Shown piece by piece: positions 7,981-16,412 of a stretch of 34,118 bases of DNA. The translations under genes were made by a program, and so were the position numbers. How positions within the stretch are numbered: position 1 is the first letter of the stretch; each line of letters begins with the position of its first letter. Source of the stretch: CAZYMF01 sp964648215 (lineage in GTDB: Bacteria > Desulfobacterota > Binatia > HRBIN30 > JACQVA1); NCBI GenBank assembly GCA_964648215.1, contig CAZYMF010000033.1:1-34118 (forward strand), given 5' to 3'. The notes under the pieces are model-generated. The model searched no databases and was not told where the DNA came from. It was given only the letters and a program-made list of their open reading frames with translations.

Positions 7981-9669
7981 ATGGACTATGACCTGAAGAT
8001 CACGGGCGGCACGATCGTCGACGGCACGGGGTCGCCGGGGCTCGTCGGCGACGTCGGCATCAAGGGTGGAAAGGTCGCCGCCCTCGGGCAGGCGCCGGGC
8101 TCGGCGGCGACGACGATCGACGCGCGCGGACGCGTCGTGGCCCCGGGCTTCGTCGATATCCACACGCACTACGACGCCCAGGTGCTGTGGGACCGGATGC
8201 TGACGATCTCGCCGTGGCACGGCGTGACCACCGTGGTCATGGGCAACTGCGGCTTCGGCGTCGCCCCGACGCGGCCGGCGCATCGCGAGGCCATCCTGCG
8301 CACGCTGGAGAAGGTCGAAGGCATGAGCTTCGAGGCCCTGCAGGCGGGAGTCGGGCTGGACTGGCCGTTCGAGACCTTTCCGCAGTATCTCGACGCCGTC
8401 GAGCGCGGCGGCATGGCGATCAACGTGGCAGCGTTCATCGGGCACACGCCGCTGCGCCTCTACGTCATGGGAGAGGAGGCGACCGAGCGCGCCGCCACCG
8501 AGGCGGAGGTGGCGCAGATGCGCGCGATCGTGCGCGAGGCGATCGACGCCGGCGCCGTCGGCTTCGCCACCTCCAAGGCGCCGACCCACGTCGGCTTCGG
8601 CGGCAAGCCGGTGCCGAGCCGAGCCGCCGACTTGGCCGAGATCCGGACGCTGGCGGGAGCGCTGCGCGAAGCGGGGCAGGGCGTGGTCCAGGCTACCGTG
8701 GGTCCCGGCCTGTTCTTCGACGAGTTCGCCGAGATCTCGCGCGAGACCGGCCGGCCGGTGACCTGGACGGCGTTGCTCGCCGGCATGCTCGGACCGGGCT
8801 CGCACCGGATGCTGCTCGATCGCTCCATCGAGCTGGTTCACCAGGGCCTGGCGGTGGTGCCGCAGGTGAGCTGCCGTCCGCTCAACTTCGACTTCGATTT
8901 CGCCGAGCCGTTCCCGTTCGAGAGCCTGCCGGTGTTCAAGCCGGTGTCCGAGGCCGATCGTCAGGGCAAGATCCGTCTCTACGGCGATGCCGGCTTCCGG
9001 CAGACGATGAAGGACACCTTCGGCTCGAGTATGGCCGGGCCGTTCGCCGGCTCGCCGGACCGCTTGTGGATCTCGCTGTGCCCGACGCAGCCCGAGCTGG
9101 AGGAACGAACCGTGGCCGAGGTGGCGCGGGAGAAGGGTGTCGACCCCGTGGATCTCATGTTCGACCTGGCGCTGGCGTCGGACCTGAAGACGCGGTTCCG
9201 CATGGCGATCGTCAACTTCGACGAGAACGAGGTGGCCGAGCTCCTCACCGACCGGAACACCGTGCTCGGTCTCTCCGACGCCGGCGCCCACGCCAGCCAG
9301 CTCTGCGATGCCTGCTTCTCGACGCATCTGCTCGGGCACTGGGTGCGGGAGAAGGGGCTGCTGCCGGTGGAGGAGGCGGTGCGCATGCTGACCTCGCGCC
9401 CCGCCGAGGTCCTCGGCATCGGCGACCGCGGCCGGCTGGCGGTGGGAATGCCCGCCGACGTGGTGGTGTTCGATCCCGCCACCGTCGGGGCGAGCAAGCT
9501 GCGGCGGGTCCACGACATGCCGGCCAACGCCGATCGCCTGGTGGCCGACGCCAGCGGCATCGACGCGGTGATCGTCAACGGAACCGTGGTCCGCCGCGAC
9601 GGCAAAGACGCCGTTGCGGCCGATGGCTCGTTGCCCGGCAGGCTCCTCCGCCACGGCCGCGCCGCGTGA
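7981..9669 (+). CDS. Amidohydrolase family protein (D-aminoacylase-like)
   Basis: The 562-residue protein is a metal-dependent amidohydrolase of the N-acyl-D-amino-acid deacylase type. It starts with the usual beta-sandwich segment ending GGTIVDGTG. It has the metal motif HTHYDAQ (H61, H63), the NCG loop with C90 that serves as a metal ligand in D-aminoacylases, and the late Asp of SDAGAH (D433). The C-terminus returns to the sandwich domain with GRLAVGMPADVVVFDP. The family hydrolyses amide bonds of N-acyl amino acids and related compounds; the true substrate is unknown. The ATG at 7981 has GGAG 9 nt upstream and matches the family's usual N-terminus. A GTG at 7909 with its own GGAG would add 24 residues. 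It is the third gene of the 5195-10127 run, 90 nt after the kinase-like gene. Confidence 0.85.
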   Translation: MDYDLKITGGTIVDGTGSPGLVGDVGIKGGKVAALGQAPGSAATTIDARGRVVAPGFVDIHTHYDAQVLWDRMLTISPWHGVTTVVMGNCGFGVAPTRPAHREAILRTLEKVEGMSFEALQAGVGLDWPFETFPQYLDAVERGGMAINVAAFIGHTPLRLYVMGEEATERAATEAEVAQMRAIVREAIDAGAVGFATSKAPTHVGFGGKPVPSRAADLAEIRTLAGALREAGQGVVQATVGPGLFFDEFAEISRETGRPVTWTALLAGMLGPGSHRMLLDRSIELVHQGLAVVPQVSCRPLNFDFDFAEPFPFESLPVFKPVSEADRQGKIRLYGDAGFRQTMKDTFGSSMAGPFAGSPDRLWISLCPTQPELEERTVAEVAREKGVDPVDLMFDLALASDLKTRFRMAIVNFDENEVAELLTDRNTVLGLSDAGAHASQLCDACFSTHLLGHWVREKGLLPVEEAVRMLTSRPAEVLGIGDRGRLAVGMPADVVVFDPATVGASKLRRVHDMPANADRLVADASGIDAVIVNGTVVRRDGKDAVAADGSLPGRLLRHGRAA

Positions 9670-9692
9670 GGGCGAGCGAAAGGGAAGAAGCG

Positions 9693-10127
9693 ATGGCGCC
9701 GAAGTTCGAGCACTTCAACCAGCGAATCGCCGACGGCCTGATCAAGGCGAACGACGTCTTGACCGGCCTTCCCAAGTTTCTCGGGGCCAGGATCGACAAG
9801 ATCACGCCCGGGCAACTGACGGCGACGCTGGAGGTGCGTGACGAGCTGATCACGCCCCTCGGCACTCTGCACGGCGGCGTGATGGCCGCGCTGGTCGATC
9901 ACGTTCTCGGCTGCGTGCTCTACCCGCTGATGCCGCAGGGGTACTGGGCGGCGACGACCGAGTTCAAGGTCAACTACCTGGCGGCCGTGCGCAAAGGCAC
10001 CCTGGTCGCCGAGTCGACGGTCGTCTCGATGACCAAGCGCACCGCCGTGGTTCGCATCGACGTCAGCAACGGCGACCAGCTCGCCTGCATCGCCCAGGGC
10101 ACGGTCCTCATCGTCGCGCCGAAGTGA
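9693..10127 (+). CDS. PaaI-type hot-dog fold thioesterase
   Basis: This 144-residue protein is a single hot-dog domain of the PaaI/YdiI thioesterase group. The characteristic GTLHGGVMAALVD segment combines the HGG turn with the long central helix, and it is followed by strands carrying TTEFKVNYLA. These enzymes hydrolyse acyl-CoA or aryl-CoA thioesters in the cytoplasm. The ATG at 9693 is preceded by an AGGGAAG-type ribosome-binding sequence and lies 23 nt after the amidohydrolase stop, so it is almost surely co-transcribed. Its place at the end of the cassette suggests release of a CoA-bound product or housekeeping of stalled acyl-CoA; that is inference. It converges on pgl with 23 nt between the stops. 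Confidence 0.9.
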   Translation: MAPKFEHFNQRIADGLIKANDVLTGLPKFLGARIDKITPGQLTATLEVRDELITPLGTLHGGVMAALVDHVLGCVLYPLMPQGYWAATTEFKVNYLAAVRKGTLVAESTVVSMTKRTAVVRIDVSNGDQLACIAQGTVLIVAPK

Positions 10128-10150
10128 GGATCGGGTCGCGGCTGTTGCGT

Positions 10151-10867
10151 TCAGCTCTTCTTCAGCTCGCCGGCGGCGGCCGGATCGACGAGGATGAGCG
10201 CGTGCTGCGCCGCGCGGACCGCCCGAGCGGCCGGTGTCTGAGAGTCGGGCTCGTCCACCGCCTCGCGGATCGCCGCCGCCTTCGCCGCGCCGAAGCCGGC
10301 GACGCAGATCGTCGTTGCCAGCTCCAAGGGGAGCATGGTGAAGGTGATCCGTCGCGGCGGCGGCTTGGGCGAGTCGGTGATCGCGGCCACGCGTCGCCTG
10401 CGCTCGCGCAGCAGCGGGTGCCCGGGGAACAGGGAGCAGACGTGCCCCTCGGGTCCGAGGCCGAGAACGACCAGGTCGAGGCGCGGCGGCTCGCCGAGCA
10501 CGCGCACCATCTCCTCCTCGTAGTCTCGTGCCGCGGCCTCGAGGTCGGTGCGCTCGCCGGCGATGCGGTGCGTGCGCCGCGGGTCGGCGCGCACCGGCTC
10601 GAGCAGCAGACGTTTGGCGAGGCCGTAGTTCGAGTCCGGGTCGCCCGGCCCGACGGCGCGCTCGTCGCCCCAGAACAGATCGACCTTGTCCCAGGCCACG
10701 GGAGCACCGGCGAGCACGGGGAAGAAGGCCTCGGCGACGGACCCGCCCGGAAGCGCGCAGGAAAAGTGCCCGCGGGCCGCGATCGCCGCCCGGGCTTGCG
10801 CGACGAAGCGGTCGGCGAACACGCGCGCCAACGCCGCGGGGGTATCGATCACGATTTCCGGCTTCAT
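10151..10867 (-). CDS. pgl: 6-phosphogluconolactonase
   Basis: This 238-residue protein carries the signature motifs of DevB-type 6-phosphogluconolactonase. They are LPGGSV near the N-terminus, FWGDERAVGPGDPDSNYG, and LGLGPEGHVCSLFPG. The enzyme hydrolyses 6-phosphoglucono-1,5-lactone to 6-phosphogluconate in the oxidative pentose phosphate or Entner-Doudoroff route in the cytoplasm. Its ATG at 10867 overlaps the pqiC stop in an ATGA arrangement, so translation should be coupled to the Pqi operon. No zwf or gnd lies beside it in this window, which is unusual because pgl normally accompanies glucose-6-phosphate dehydrogenase. Confidence 0.92.
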   Translation of the reverse strand: MKPEIVIDTPAALARVFADRFVAQARAAIAARGHFSCALPGGSVAEAFFPVLAGAPVAWDKVDLFWGDERAVGPGDPDSNYGLAKRLLLEPVRADPRRTHRIAGERTDLEAAARDYEEEMVRVLGEPPRLDLVVLGLGPEGHVCSLFPGHPLLRERRRRVAAITDSPKPPPRRITFTMLPLELATTICVAGFGAAKAAAIREAVDEPDSQTPAARAVRAAQHALILVDPAAAGELKKS

Positions 10868-11541
10868 GGCTGGCCGGAAGTTCCGTTCTTGCGCAGCTTC
10901 GATCCGGCGGTGCCGCGCGTGTTGCCGGTTGTGGGTTCGGGCGTTTGCACGGGCGCAGGGGCCGCGGCGGCCGCCCGGATCGCCACGGCGATGTCCCCGC
11001 TCATCTGCGCCAGCGCCTGGCTGTGCGCCGCGGCGAGGGCGTCGAATCCCGTGCCGTGCACGGCTTCGCGTGCCACCGTGCGCCCCGAGGTCGCCTGTCC
11101 GCCCGCCGTCGGGCTCACGACCCACACCGCGTCGACGAGCGCCGACTCGCCCCGGATCGACTCGAAACGTTGGACGTCGATGGTCACCCTATAGGCCGGT
11201 TTGAAGTTCGCGACCGGCGCCGCGACGACGTCCTGCGTGCCGAGCAACACTGCCAGGTCGCCGGTGACGGCACGCGCGATGCCGTCGTTCAACGGCGCCG
11301 CCCAGCGGTTGAACTCGTCGAACTCGATGCGGTTCGGCGCGGCCTGGACCACGATCTGCGGCCGGTCGACCGACGGGGGTACGGAAACCGGCCCGACCAG
11401 TACGGCATAGTGCGCCGCCGGCGCGTCGGTGGCCTGTGCCGTTGGACCCAGCGTGTAGAACCGTGCCGTCGCCGAGGCACATCCGGCGGCAGTCGTGGCG
11501 ACGAACGCCATCGAGAGTAGATGCGCACACCGGCTTGCCAT
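10864..11541 (-). CDS. pqiC: PqiC-like outer-membrane lipoprotein (ABC-type transport auxiliary lipoprotein)
   Basis: The 225-residue protein starts with a lipoprotein signal peptide ending in a TAAGC lipobox, followed by the RFYTLGP segment typical of PqiC/DUF330 proteins. The family forms an outer-membrane partner of MCE tunnels such as PqiB and helps move phospholipids across the periplasm. The ATG at 11541 shares one base with the pqiB stop (TGATG). A GTG one codon earlier is also possible. The last 35 residues or so are rich in Ala, Pro, Thr and basic residues and probably disordered. Immediate overlap with pqiB upstream and pgl downstream places it within one coupled operon. Confidence 0.88.
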   Translation of the reverse strand: MASRCAHLLSMAFVATTAAGCASATARFYTLGPTAQATDAPAAHYAVLVGPVSVPPSVDRPQIVVQAAPNRIEFDEFNRWAAPLNDGIARAVTGDLAVLLGTQDVVAAPVANFKPAYRVTIDVQRFESIRGESALVDAVWVVSPTAGGQATSGRTVAREAVHGTGFDALAAAHSQALAQMSGDIAVAIRAAAAAPAPVQTPEPTTGNTRGTAGSKLRKNGTSGQP

Positions 11542-13130
11542 CACTTTGCCTCCCCTGTCTTGCCGCGAATGAGCGCCTCGGGATGGCGCTCGAGATAGTC
11601 GGCGAGGACGCGCACCGAGCGCGCCGCCCGGGTCACCTCCTGCAACGTATTGCCCAGATCCGCCGCCAACGCCGAGTTGGGCTCGATCATCTTGTTGGCA
11701 TTGTCGAGCGTACCGCGCCCGCTGTCGAGCGCGCCGCGCGCGCTGACGAGCGTAAGATCGAGCTCGACGAGGGCCTTTTGTACATCGTCGCCGATCGCCT
11801 TGTACGGCACCTGATCGAGCTTCTTGATGATGCCGGTGACGCTGGCCTCGAGGGCCTCGAGCTTACCCGGAGCGGTCGGCAGCAGCACCGGCTTCTGGGA
11901 CCAATCCACTGTCGCCGGCGGTGCGTCGGGAAAGAAGTCGAAGCTCACGAACAGCGCACCGGTCAGCAGGTTCCCCGTCTGCAGCTGCGCCCGCACCCCG
12001 TGTGCCACCAAGCTGTCGATGAGCTTCCGGCGAAGCGCGGCGAAATCGGCGCCCGGCGCGAGCTCTTGCACCTTGACGCCGAGCCGCTGCGCGTCCAGGT
12101 GGATGGTGACCGGCGCGGAGAACTCGAAGGTGTTGGCGTCGATCTGCGCACTGATCGACTCGACCTCGCCGATCTCGATGCCCCGGAACTCCACCGGGGC
12201 GCCGGGCTTGAGCCCGCGCACCGACTGCTTGAAGACGAGGACGAACGTCTGCGGATCGCGGGCCGCCGGCTTGAAGGCCTCGTCGCGATTGCTGAACAGG
12301 GTGAAGACGGTATTCGCCTCGGCCGGCGGCAGGATCGGATCGCTCACGGCCGTCTCGAACGCCACGCCGCCGACGAGAATGGAGAGCACCGACTCCGTGT
12401 GCACGCTGAGGCCGCGGGCGGAGAGCTCCATGTCGACCCCACTGGCGTGCCAGAAGCGCGTGTCCGGGGTGACGTACTGGTCGTAGGGCGCCTTGACGAA
12501 CACCTTGACGTTCAGGGAGCGGCCGTCCTTGTCGAGATCGTACGAGGTGACCTGGCCGACCTGCAGCCGCCGGAAGAAGACCGGCGTGCCGTCGTCGAGG
12601 GATCCGAGGTTTGGGGTCTTGAGGATGAAGTAGCGGCCGGGAACGTCGGCGGCCACCACCGGCGGCGTCTGCAGCGCGACGAAATCGCGCTCGGCGCGTC
12701 GCGAAGTACCGATCTCCATGCCGATGTAAGCCCCCGAGATGAGCGTGCCCAGCCCGCTCACGTTGGCACCCGAGATCCGCGGCCGCACCACCCAGAAATG
12801 CGTGTCGTCGACGAGAAAGCTGTCGGTCTTGGGAGCCATCTGGGCGGTGGCGATCACGTTCTGGTGGTCGTCCGACAGGCGGATCGCGGTGACCTCGCCG
12901 ATCTCGACGCCGTTGTACTCGATCTTGGTCTTGCCGGCTTCCAGGCCCTCGGCCGATTTGAAGACGATGGTGATCTTGGGGCCCTCGGCCAGGATGCGGG
13001 CGACGGCGACCCAGGCCCCGATGATCGCCGCGACGATCGGAATGATCCACACCAGCGAAAGCCGCGTCCGCTTCTTGGAGCGGACTCTCGACTCGGGGAC
13101 CTCAGGGAGCGGTGGATTGCTGTCAGCCAT
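11541..13130 (-). CDS. pqiB: PqiB: intermembrane transport protein with three MCE domains
   Basis: This 529-residue protein has a short cytoplasmic Lys/Arg-rich N-terminus, one membrane helix (LVWIIPIVAAIIGAWVAVA) and three periplasmic MCE/MlaD domains. Each domain is marked by a G-x-x-V-x-[FY]-x-G-[IV]-x-[IV]-G-x-[VI] type strand: near KIEYNGVEIGEV, PVFFRRLQVGQV and PVEFRGIEIGEV. A long C-terminal helical region follows. PqiB proteins form a hexameric syringe-like tunnel carrying lipids between inner and outer membranes. Length and domain count match E. coli PqiB (546 residues). The ATG at 13130 has GAGG six nt upstream and overlaps the pqiA2 stop by 8 nt. An ATG at 13157 would add nine residues. 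Confidence 0.93.
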   Translation of the reverse strand: MADSNPPLPEVPESRVRSKKRTRLSLVWIIPIVAAIIGAWVAVARILAEGPKITIVFKSAEGLEAGKTKIEYNGVEIGEVTAIRLSDDHQNVIATAQMAPKTDSFLVDDTHFWVVRPRISGANVSGLGTLISGAYIGMEIGTSRRAERDFVALQTPPVVAADVPGRYFILKTPNLGSLDDGTPVFFRRLQVGQVTSYDLDKDGRSLNVKVFVKAPYDQYVTPDTRFWHASGVDMELSARGLSVHTESVLSILVGGVAFETAVSDPILPPAEANTVFTLFSNRDEAFKPAARDPQTFVLVFKQSVRGLKPGAPVEFRGIEIGEVESISAQIDANTFEFSAPVTIHLDAQRLGVKVQELAPGADFAALRRKLIDSLVAHGVRAQLQTGNLLTGALFVSFDFFPDAPPATVDWSQKPVLLPTAPGKLEALEASVTGIIKKLDQVPYKAIGDDVQKALVELDLTLVSARGALDSGRGTLDNANKMIEPNSALAADLGNTLQEVTRAARSVRVLADYLERHPEALIRGKTGEAK

Positions 13131-13764
13131 GTCGAACCTCTCTAACGCTTGCCGCATCCCAGATCAGACGCGGGTCGAAAGACTCCGCGGCGAGCATGGT
13201 CAGCACGACGACCGCGGCGAAGAAGAACAGGCCGGGCGCCGGGGACACCGACATCAACGGCTGGAGTTGCACCAGCGCGGCGGTGAAGGCGCCGACGAAC
13301 ACGTCGACCATCGACCAGCGGCCGATGAGCTCCACCAGCCGATAGAGTCGGATGCGCTGCTCGTTGTTCTCGACCGAGCCGCGCTGCACGGTGACGAGCA
13401 GATAGCCGAGCGCGAGGATCTTGGCGCTCGGGATCATGATGCTGGCGAAGAGCACGATGAGCGACAGCGGCCATCCCGTCGGTGACCAGAGGAGCACGAC
13501 GCCCTGCAGGATGGTGTCGGATTCGCTGCCCGCGGCCGTGGTCGTCGTCAGCACCGGAAGGACGTTGGCCGGGATGTAGCAGACCGCCGCGGCGATCAGG
13601 TAGGCCCAGGTGCGCTGCAAGCTGTCGCGCTTGCGGAACGTGAGCTCCCCGTCACACCGCGGGCAGAGCCCTTCCTCGGCGCCGGCCGCGGGACGCGACA
13701 GCAGGCCGCAGCCTTCGCAGCTCTGCAGCCCGTGCTGCATCGCGGTCGGGACACCCAAGCTCAT
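13123..13764 (-). CDS. pqiA: PqiA-like inner-membrane protein, second half-type unit
   Basis: This 213-residue protein has a rubredoxin-like zinc ribbon (CEGC and CPRC pairs) followed by about four membrane helices, beginning with the conserved RDSLQRTWAYLIAAAVCYIPAN-type segment. This is the single PqiA repeat unit; E. coli PqiA holds two such units in one chain. PqiA is the inner-membrane partner of the PqiB tunnel and is thought to load lipid into it. The ATG at 13764 overlaps the preceding gene's stop as ATGA. Its own stop lies inside the start of pqiB (ATGGCTGA), so the three genes are tightly coupled. Confidence 0.9.
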   Translation of the reverse strand: MSLGVPTAMQHGLQSCEGCGLLSRPAAGAEEGLCPRCDGELTFRKRDSLQRTWAYLIAAAVCYIPANVLPVLTTTTAAGSESDTILQGVVLLWSPTGWPLSLIVLFASIMIPSAKILALGYLLVTVQRGSVENNEQRIRLYRLVELIGRWSMVDVFVGAFTAALVQLQPLMSVSPAPGLFFFAAVVVLTMLAAESFDPRLIWDAASVREVRHG

Positions 13765-14456
13765 GACGTTGCCTCGGTCAACCGGTCCGCGGCGGCGGAC
13801 CGCTGCGGGCGCGCCGCCCACTCGACCCGCTCCCACACGTCGCGCGCGTCGAAGGTCGCCTGAATCCCGGCAAACACGAACACCAGCGTTCCGAGCGCGA
13901 ACAGCGCCCGTCCCGGGATGACCGTGGCGTAGTCCGCTATCTTGATCAGGGCGACCAACACTCCGACCAGCATCACCTCGATCATGCTCCAGGTACGCGC
14001 GGTCGGGTGATGGCGCAGCAGCGTGCCCACCCAGCGCGGCACCGGGTCGCGATGGGCGCCCAGCACGACGGCCAGCATCAAGGCGATCTGCAACCCCGGC
14101 GCGACGACGGCGGTCCAGAGCACCAGCCCGGCGACGATCTCGCGCCCGTCACGCCAGAGCTCGAGGGCGCCGCCGAACACCGTCGTGGAGGCATGGTGGC
14201 CGACGGCGTTCAGGCTGAGCATGGGCGCGGCGTTGGCGATCACGTAGAGCACCACTGCCGCGAGCGACAGGGCGAGCGTCCGGTTGAGCGAATCCTCGCG
14301 GTGACGCCACAGCTCCTTGTTGCAGCGCGGGCAGCGCGCCGAGGCGCCGGGCGCAAGCTCGGGAAGCCGCTGCAGCAGGTCGCAGTGCAGGCAAGCGATG
14401 AGCGAGCGATCGGCAACCGGCTGGTTGTGGCCCTCGGCAGATGAGCGCGCGTTCAA
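13761..14456 (-). CDS. pqiA: PqiA-like inner-membrane protein, first half-type unit
   Basis: This is the first gene of the Pqi operon. The protein begins with a Cys4 zinc ribbon (CLHC ... CPRC, spaced about 18 residues) and the PqiA segment EDSLNRTLALSLAAVVLYVIAN. Three further hydrophobic segments follow. There is no ATG or GTG in the plausible N-terminal region. The best start is TTG at 14456, preceded by a run of G residues about six nt upstream that can pair with 16S rRNA, giving 231 residues. With the next gene it makes up the two halves of an E. coli-type PqiA, here as separate chains. The C-terminal tail after the last helix is short and basic. Confidence 0.85.
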   Translation of the reverse strand: MNARSSAEGHNQPVADRSLIACLHCDLLQRLPELAPGASARCPRCNKELWRHREDSLNRTLALSLAAVVLYVIANAAPMLSLNAVGHHASTTVFGGALELWRDGREIVAGLVLWTAVVAPGLQIALMLAVVLGAHRDPVPRWVGTLLRHHPTARTWSMIEVMLVGVLVALIKIADYATVIPGRALFALGTLVFVFAGIQATFDARDVWERVEWAARPQRSAAADRLTEATS

Positions 14457-14916
14457 GCCATTCCCCCCCGCCAACTTCTTACCAGCAAAGCATCCGAGTT
14501 GGCAGGCGTCGGGAAGCTGCGCGGAGAATTTGGGGAAATATCGCTCCGGCGAACCGCTGGGGTGACGGCGCATACCTGGCGTCGCCTGAGCCCGGGTCAA
14601 CCCCGGCACCGGCGTGAGCTCCGGCCGGCTGGTCCGTCCCGGTGCTTCTCCATACGTGTTACGTCCGGCCAGCCGCTTCGCGACGTTTCCGCGCTTACGG
14701 CCCCGTTCGCGGGCCTCGGCGGCCGTCAACGGCGGCGCCGGGATCAAATGGCGGATCTGGTCTACGACCGCGATGGTGACGAGTTGCATTCTCGACGCGT
14801 GTCCGTGGGCCGTGGCGCACGGGCCGTCTTGCGTGTGGCCCGACATAGCGTAGAGAAATGGAAACGCCGGGGAGAGTGTGACGGGTTCGACCGACCGGCG
14901 TAGGGGGCAGGGAGTC
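14457..14916. other. Divergent intergenic region without convincing gene
   Basis: These 460 nt lie between the pqiA operon and the next plus-strand gene and should contain the promoters of both. Open frames here (for example 14499-14903 plus, and the upstream extension of pqiA1 to 15086 minus) have Arg/Pro/Ser-rich translations with no domain character. I see no clear sigma-70 boxes and no stable palindrome. Confidence 0.45.
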
Positions 14917-16332
14917 GTGAACGAATCGTCACTGAGCACGGAGCAGAAGGCACTGCGTCTCAACCTGGATCCTGCCAAGTACGGCACGGTCGCGGAGATC
15001 GGCGCCGGCCAGGAGGTGGCGCGCTGGTTCTTCCGCGTCGGCCGGGCGGCCGGCACCATCGCCAAGACCATCTCCGCGTACGACATGGCGGTCAGCGACG
15101 CGATCTACGGGCGCAGCGATCGCTACGTCAGTCGCATGCGTCTGGAGTCCATGCTGGCGTACGAGTTCGGTCTGCTGCTGCAGCGCCTGAGCGCCTCGCG
15201 GGGAGAGAAGAGCACGTTCTTCGCTTTTGCCGACACCGTGGCCACGCGCGCGCCGCGGCGCGAGGACGGCGGCCACGGCTGGATGGGGGTCCGCTTTCAG
15301 GCGCAGCCCGGCTCCGAGCCGTCGCAGGTCATGATCCACGTGACGACCCATGACAGAGAGCGCGTGCACCAGCAGGAAGCCCTCGGGGTTCTCGGCGTCA
15401 ACCTGATCTATGCCGCCTTCTTCTTGCACGCGGATCCGGTGACCCTCATCGGCTCGCTGCTCGACGAGCTTTCCGCCGAGAGAACCGGGGTCGACCTGAT
15501 CAAGTTCTCGGGTCCGGCATTCGCCGGCGTGGACCATCGGCTCATGAGTCTGCAGTTGGTCGAGCAGGGTCTCTGCGACACCGCCATGTTCACCGCGCAA
15601 GGGGAGGTCGTTCAACCCGCCGAGGTTCTCTACAAGAAGCCCGTCCTGGTCGAGCGCGGCCGCTTCCGCCCGGTCACCAAGCTCACGATCGACATGCTCC
15701 GGCGCGCCCACGAGCAGTTCCTCGCGGAGCCCGGTCTGGCCGATCAGCAGCCCGTGGTGCTGTTCGAGATGACCTTGAGCGCCCTGGCTGCCGCGGGTGA
15801 CGTTTCGCACGAGGATTTCCTCGCCCGCGTCGACACCCTGGGCGTGCTGGGCAACACCGTGGTCATCTCGAAGTACGGCCGCTACTTTCGTCTCGTCGAG
15901 TATCTCCAGCGCTACACCGACAACGCGATCCGTATCGCCGTCGGTGTGCCGTCCCTGCGCGATATCGGCAACGACAGATACTACGAAGATCTCGAAGGCG
16001 GGATTCTGGAGTCGGCGGGGCGGATGTTCAAGCGCAACGTCAAGCTCTACGTCTATCCCTACAAGGACCCGGCCTCCGGGCAGCTGATCACGGGCGAAAC
16101 CGTGCAGCTGCCTTCCCATGTCCGACACCTGCACGCCTATCTGGTGGAGAACGGCTTCCTCGAGTCGATCCGAAGCTACGATCCCACCGTTCTCGACATC
16201 GTCTCGGATCTGGTGTTCGACAAGTTGCGGTCCGGCGATCCGACCTGGGAGGCACAGGTTCCGGCCCCGGTGGTCGAGCTGATCAAGCGCCAGCGTCTGT
16301 TCGGCTGGCAGCCGCCGCCCGGATCGAGATAA
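14917..16332 (+). CDS. Conserved cytosolic protein of unknown function (family often mislabelled TonB-dependent receptor)
   Basis: The 471-residue protein belongs to a highly conserved family that I know from cyanobacteria and other bacteria. Its landmarks are LDPAKYGTVAEIGAGQEVAR near the N-terminus, KTISAYDMAVSDAIYG, GVNLIYAAFF, LMSLQLVEQGL, EVVQPAEVLYKKPVLVERG and EGGILES. Databases often call it TonB-dependent receptor or nicotinate-nucleotide adenylyltransferase. It has no signal peptide, no TonB box at the N-terminus, no beta-barrel pattern and no HxGH nucleotidyltransferase motif, so both names are unsupported. The start is GTG at 14917, with a G-rich ribosome-binding stretch upstream and a good match to the family N-terminus. 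GTG at 14878 would add 13 residues. The function is unknown; it is the only gene of its unit. Confidence 0.85.
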   Translation: MNESSLSTEQKALRLNLDPAKYGTVAEIGAGQEVARWFFRVGRAAGTIAKTISAYDMAVSDAIYGRSDRYVSRMRLESMLAYEFGLLLQRLSASRGEKSTFFAFADTVATRAPRREDGGHGWMGVRFQAQPGSEPSQVMIHVTTHDRERVHQQEALGVLGVNLIYAAFFLHADPVTLIGSLLDELSAERTGVDLIKFSGPAFAGVDHRLMSLQLVEQGLCDTAMFTAQGEVVQPAEVLYKKPVLVERGRFRPVTKLTIDMLRRAHEQFLAEPGLADQQPVVLFEMTLSALAAAGDVSHEDFLARVDTLGVLGNTVVISKYGRYFRLVEYLQRYTDNAIRIAVGVPSLRDIGNDRYYEDLEGGILESAGRMFKRNVKLYVYPYKDPASGQLITGETVQLPSHVRHLHAYLVENGFLESIRSYDPTVLDIVSDLVFDKLRSGDPTWEAQVPAPVVELIKRQRLFGWQPPPGSR

Positions 16333-16412
16333 GGTCCGACCCTGCGCGGGAGTGTGCCGGCTGGCTTTGGCGGAGAAGTTGCGGGTGCTGCCGCGGTAGG
16401 CGCGGAGGGCCG

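Noticed and set aside
7549..9654. A 701-residue minus-strand frame opposite the amidohydrolase
   Set aside because: Low-complexity antisense shadow of a well-supported gene.
11436..13145. A 569-residue plus-strand frame opposite pqiB
   Set aside because: Antisense of three clear MCE domains; its composition is typical of a shadow.
14878..14900. GGGTTCGA word similar to a tRNA T-loop
   Set aside because: No cloverleaf can be built around it; the flanks do not give acceptor or anticodon stems.
14917..16332. TonB-dependent receptor or nicotinate-nucleotide adenylyltransferase annotation
   Set aside because: No signal peptide, plug, barrel or nucleotidyltransferase motif; I regard these as propagated names.
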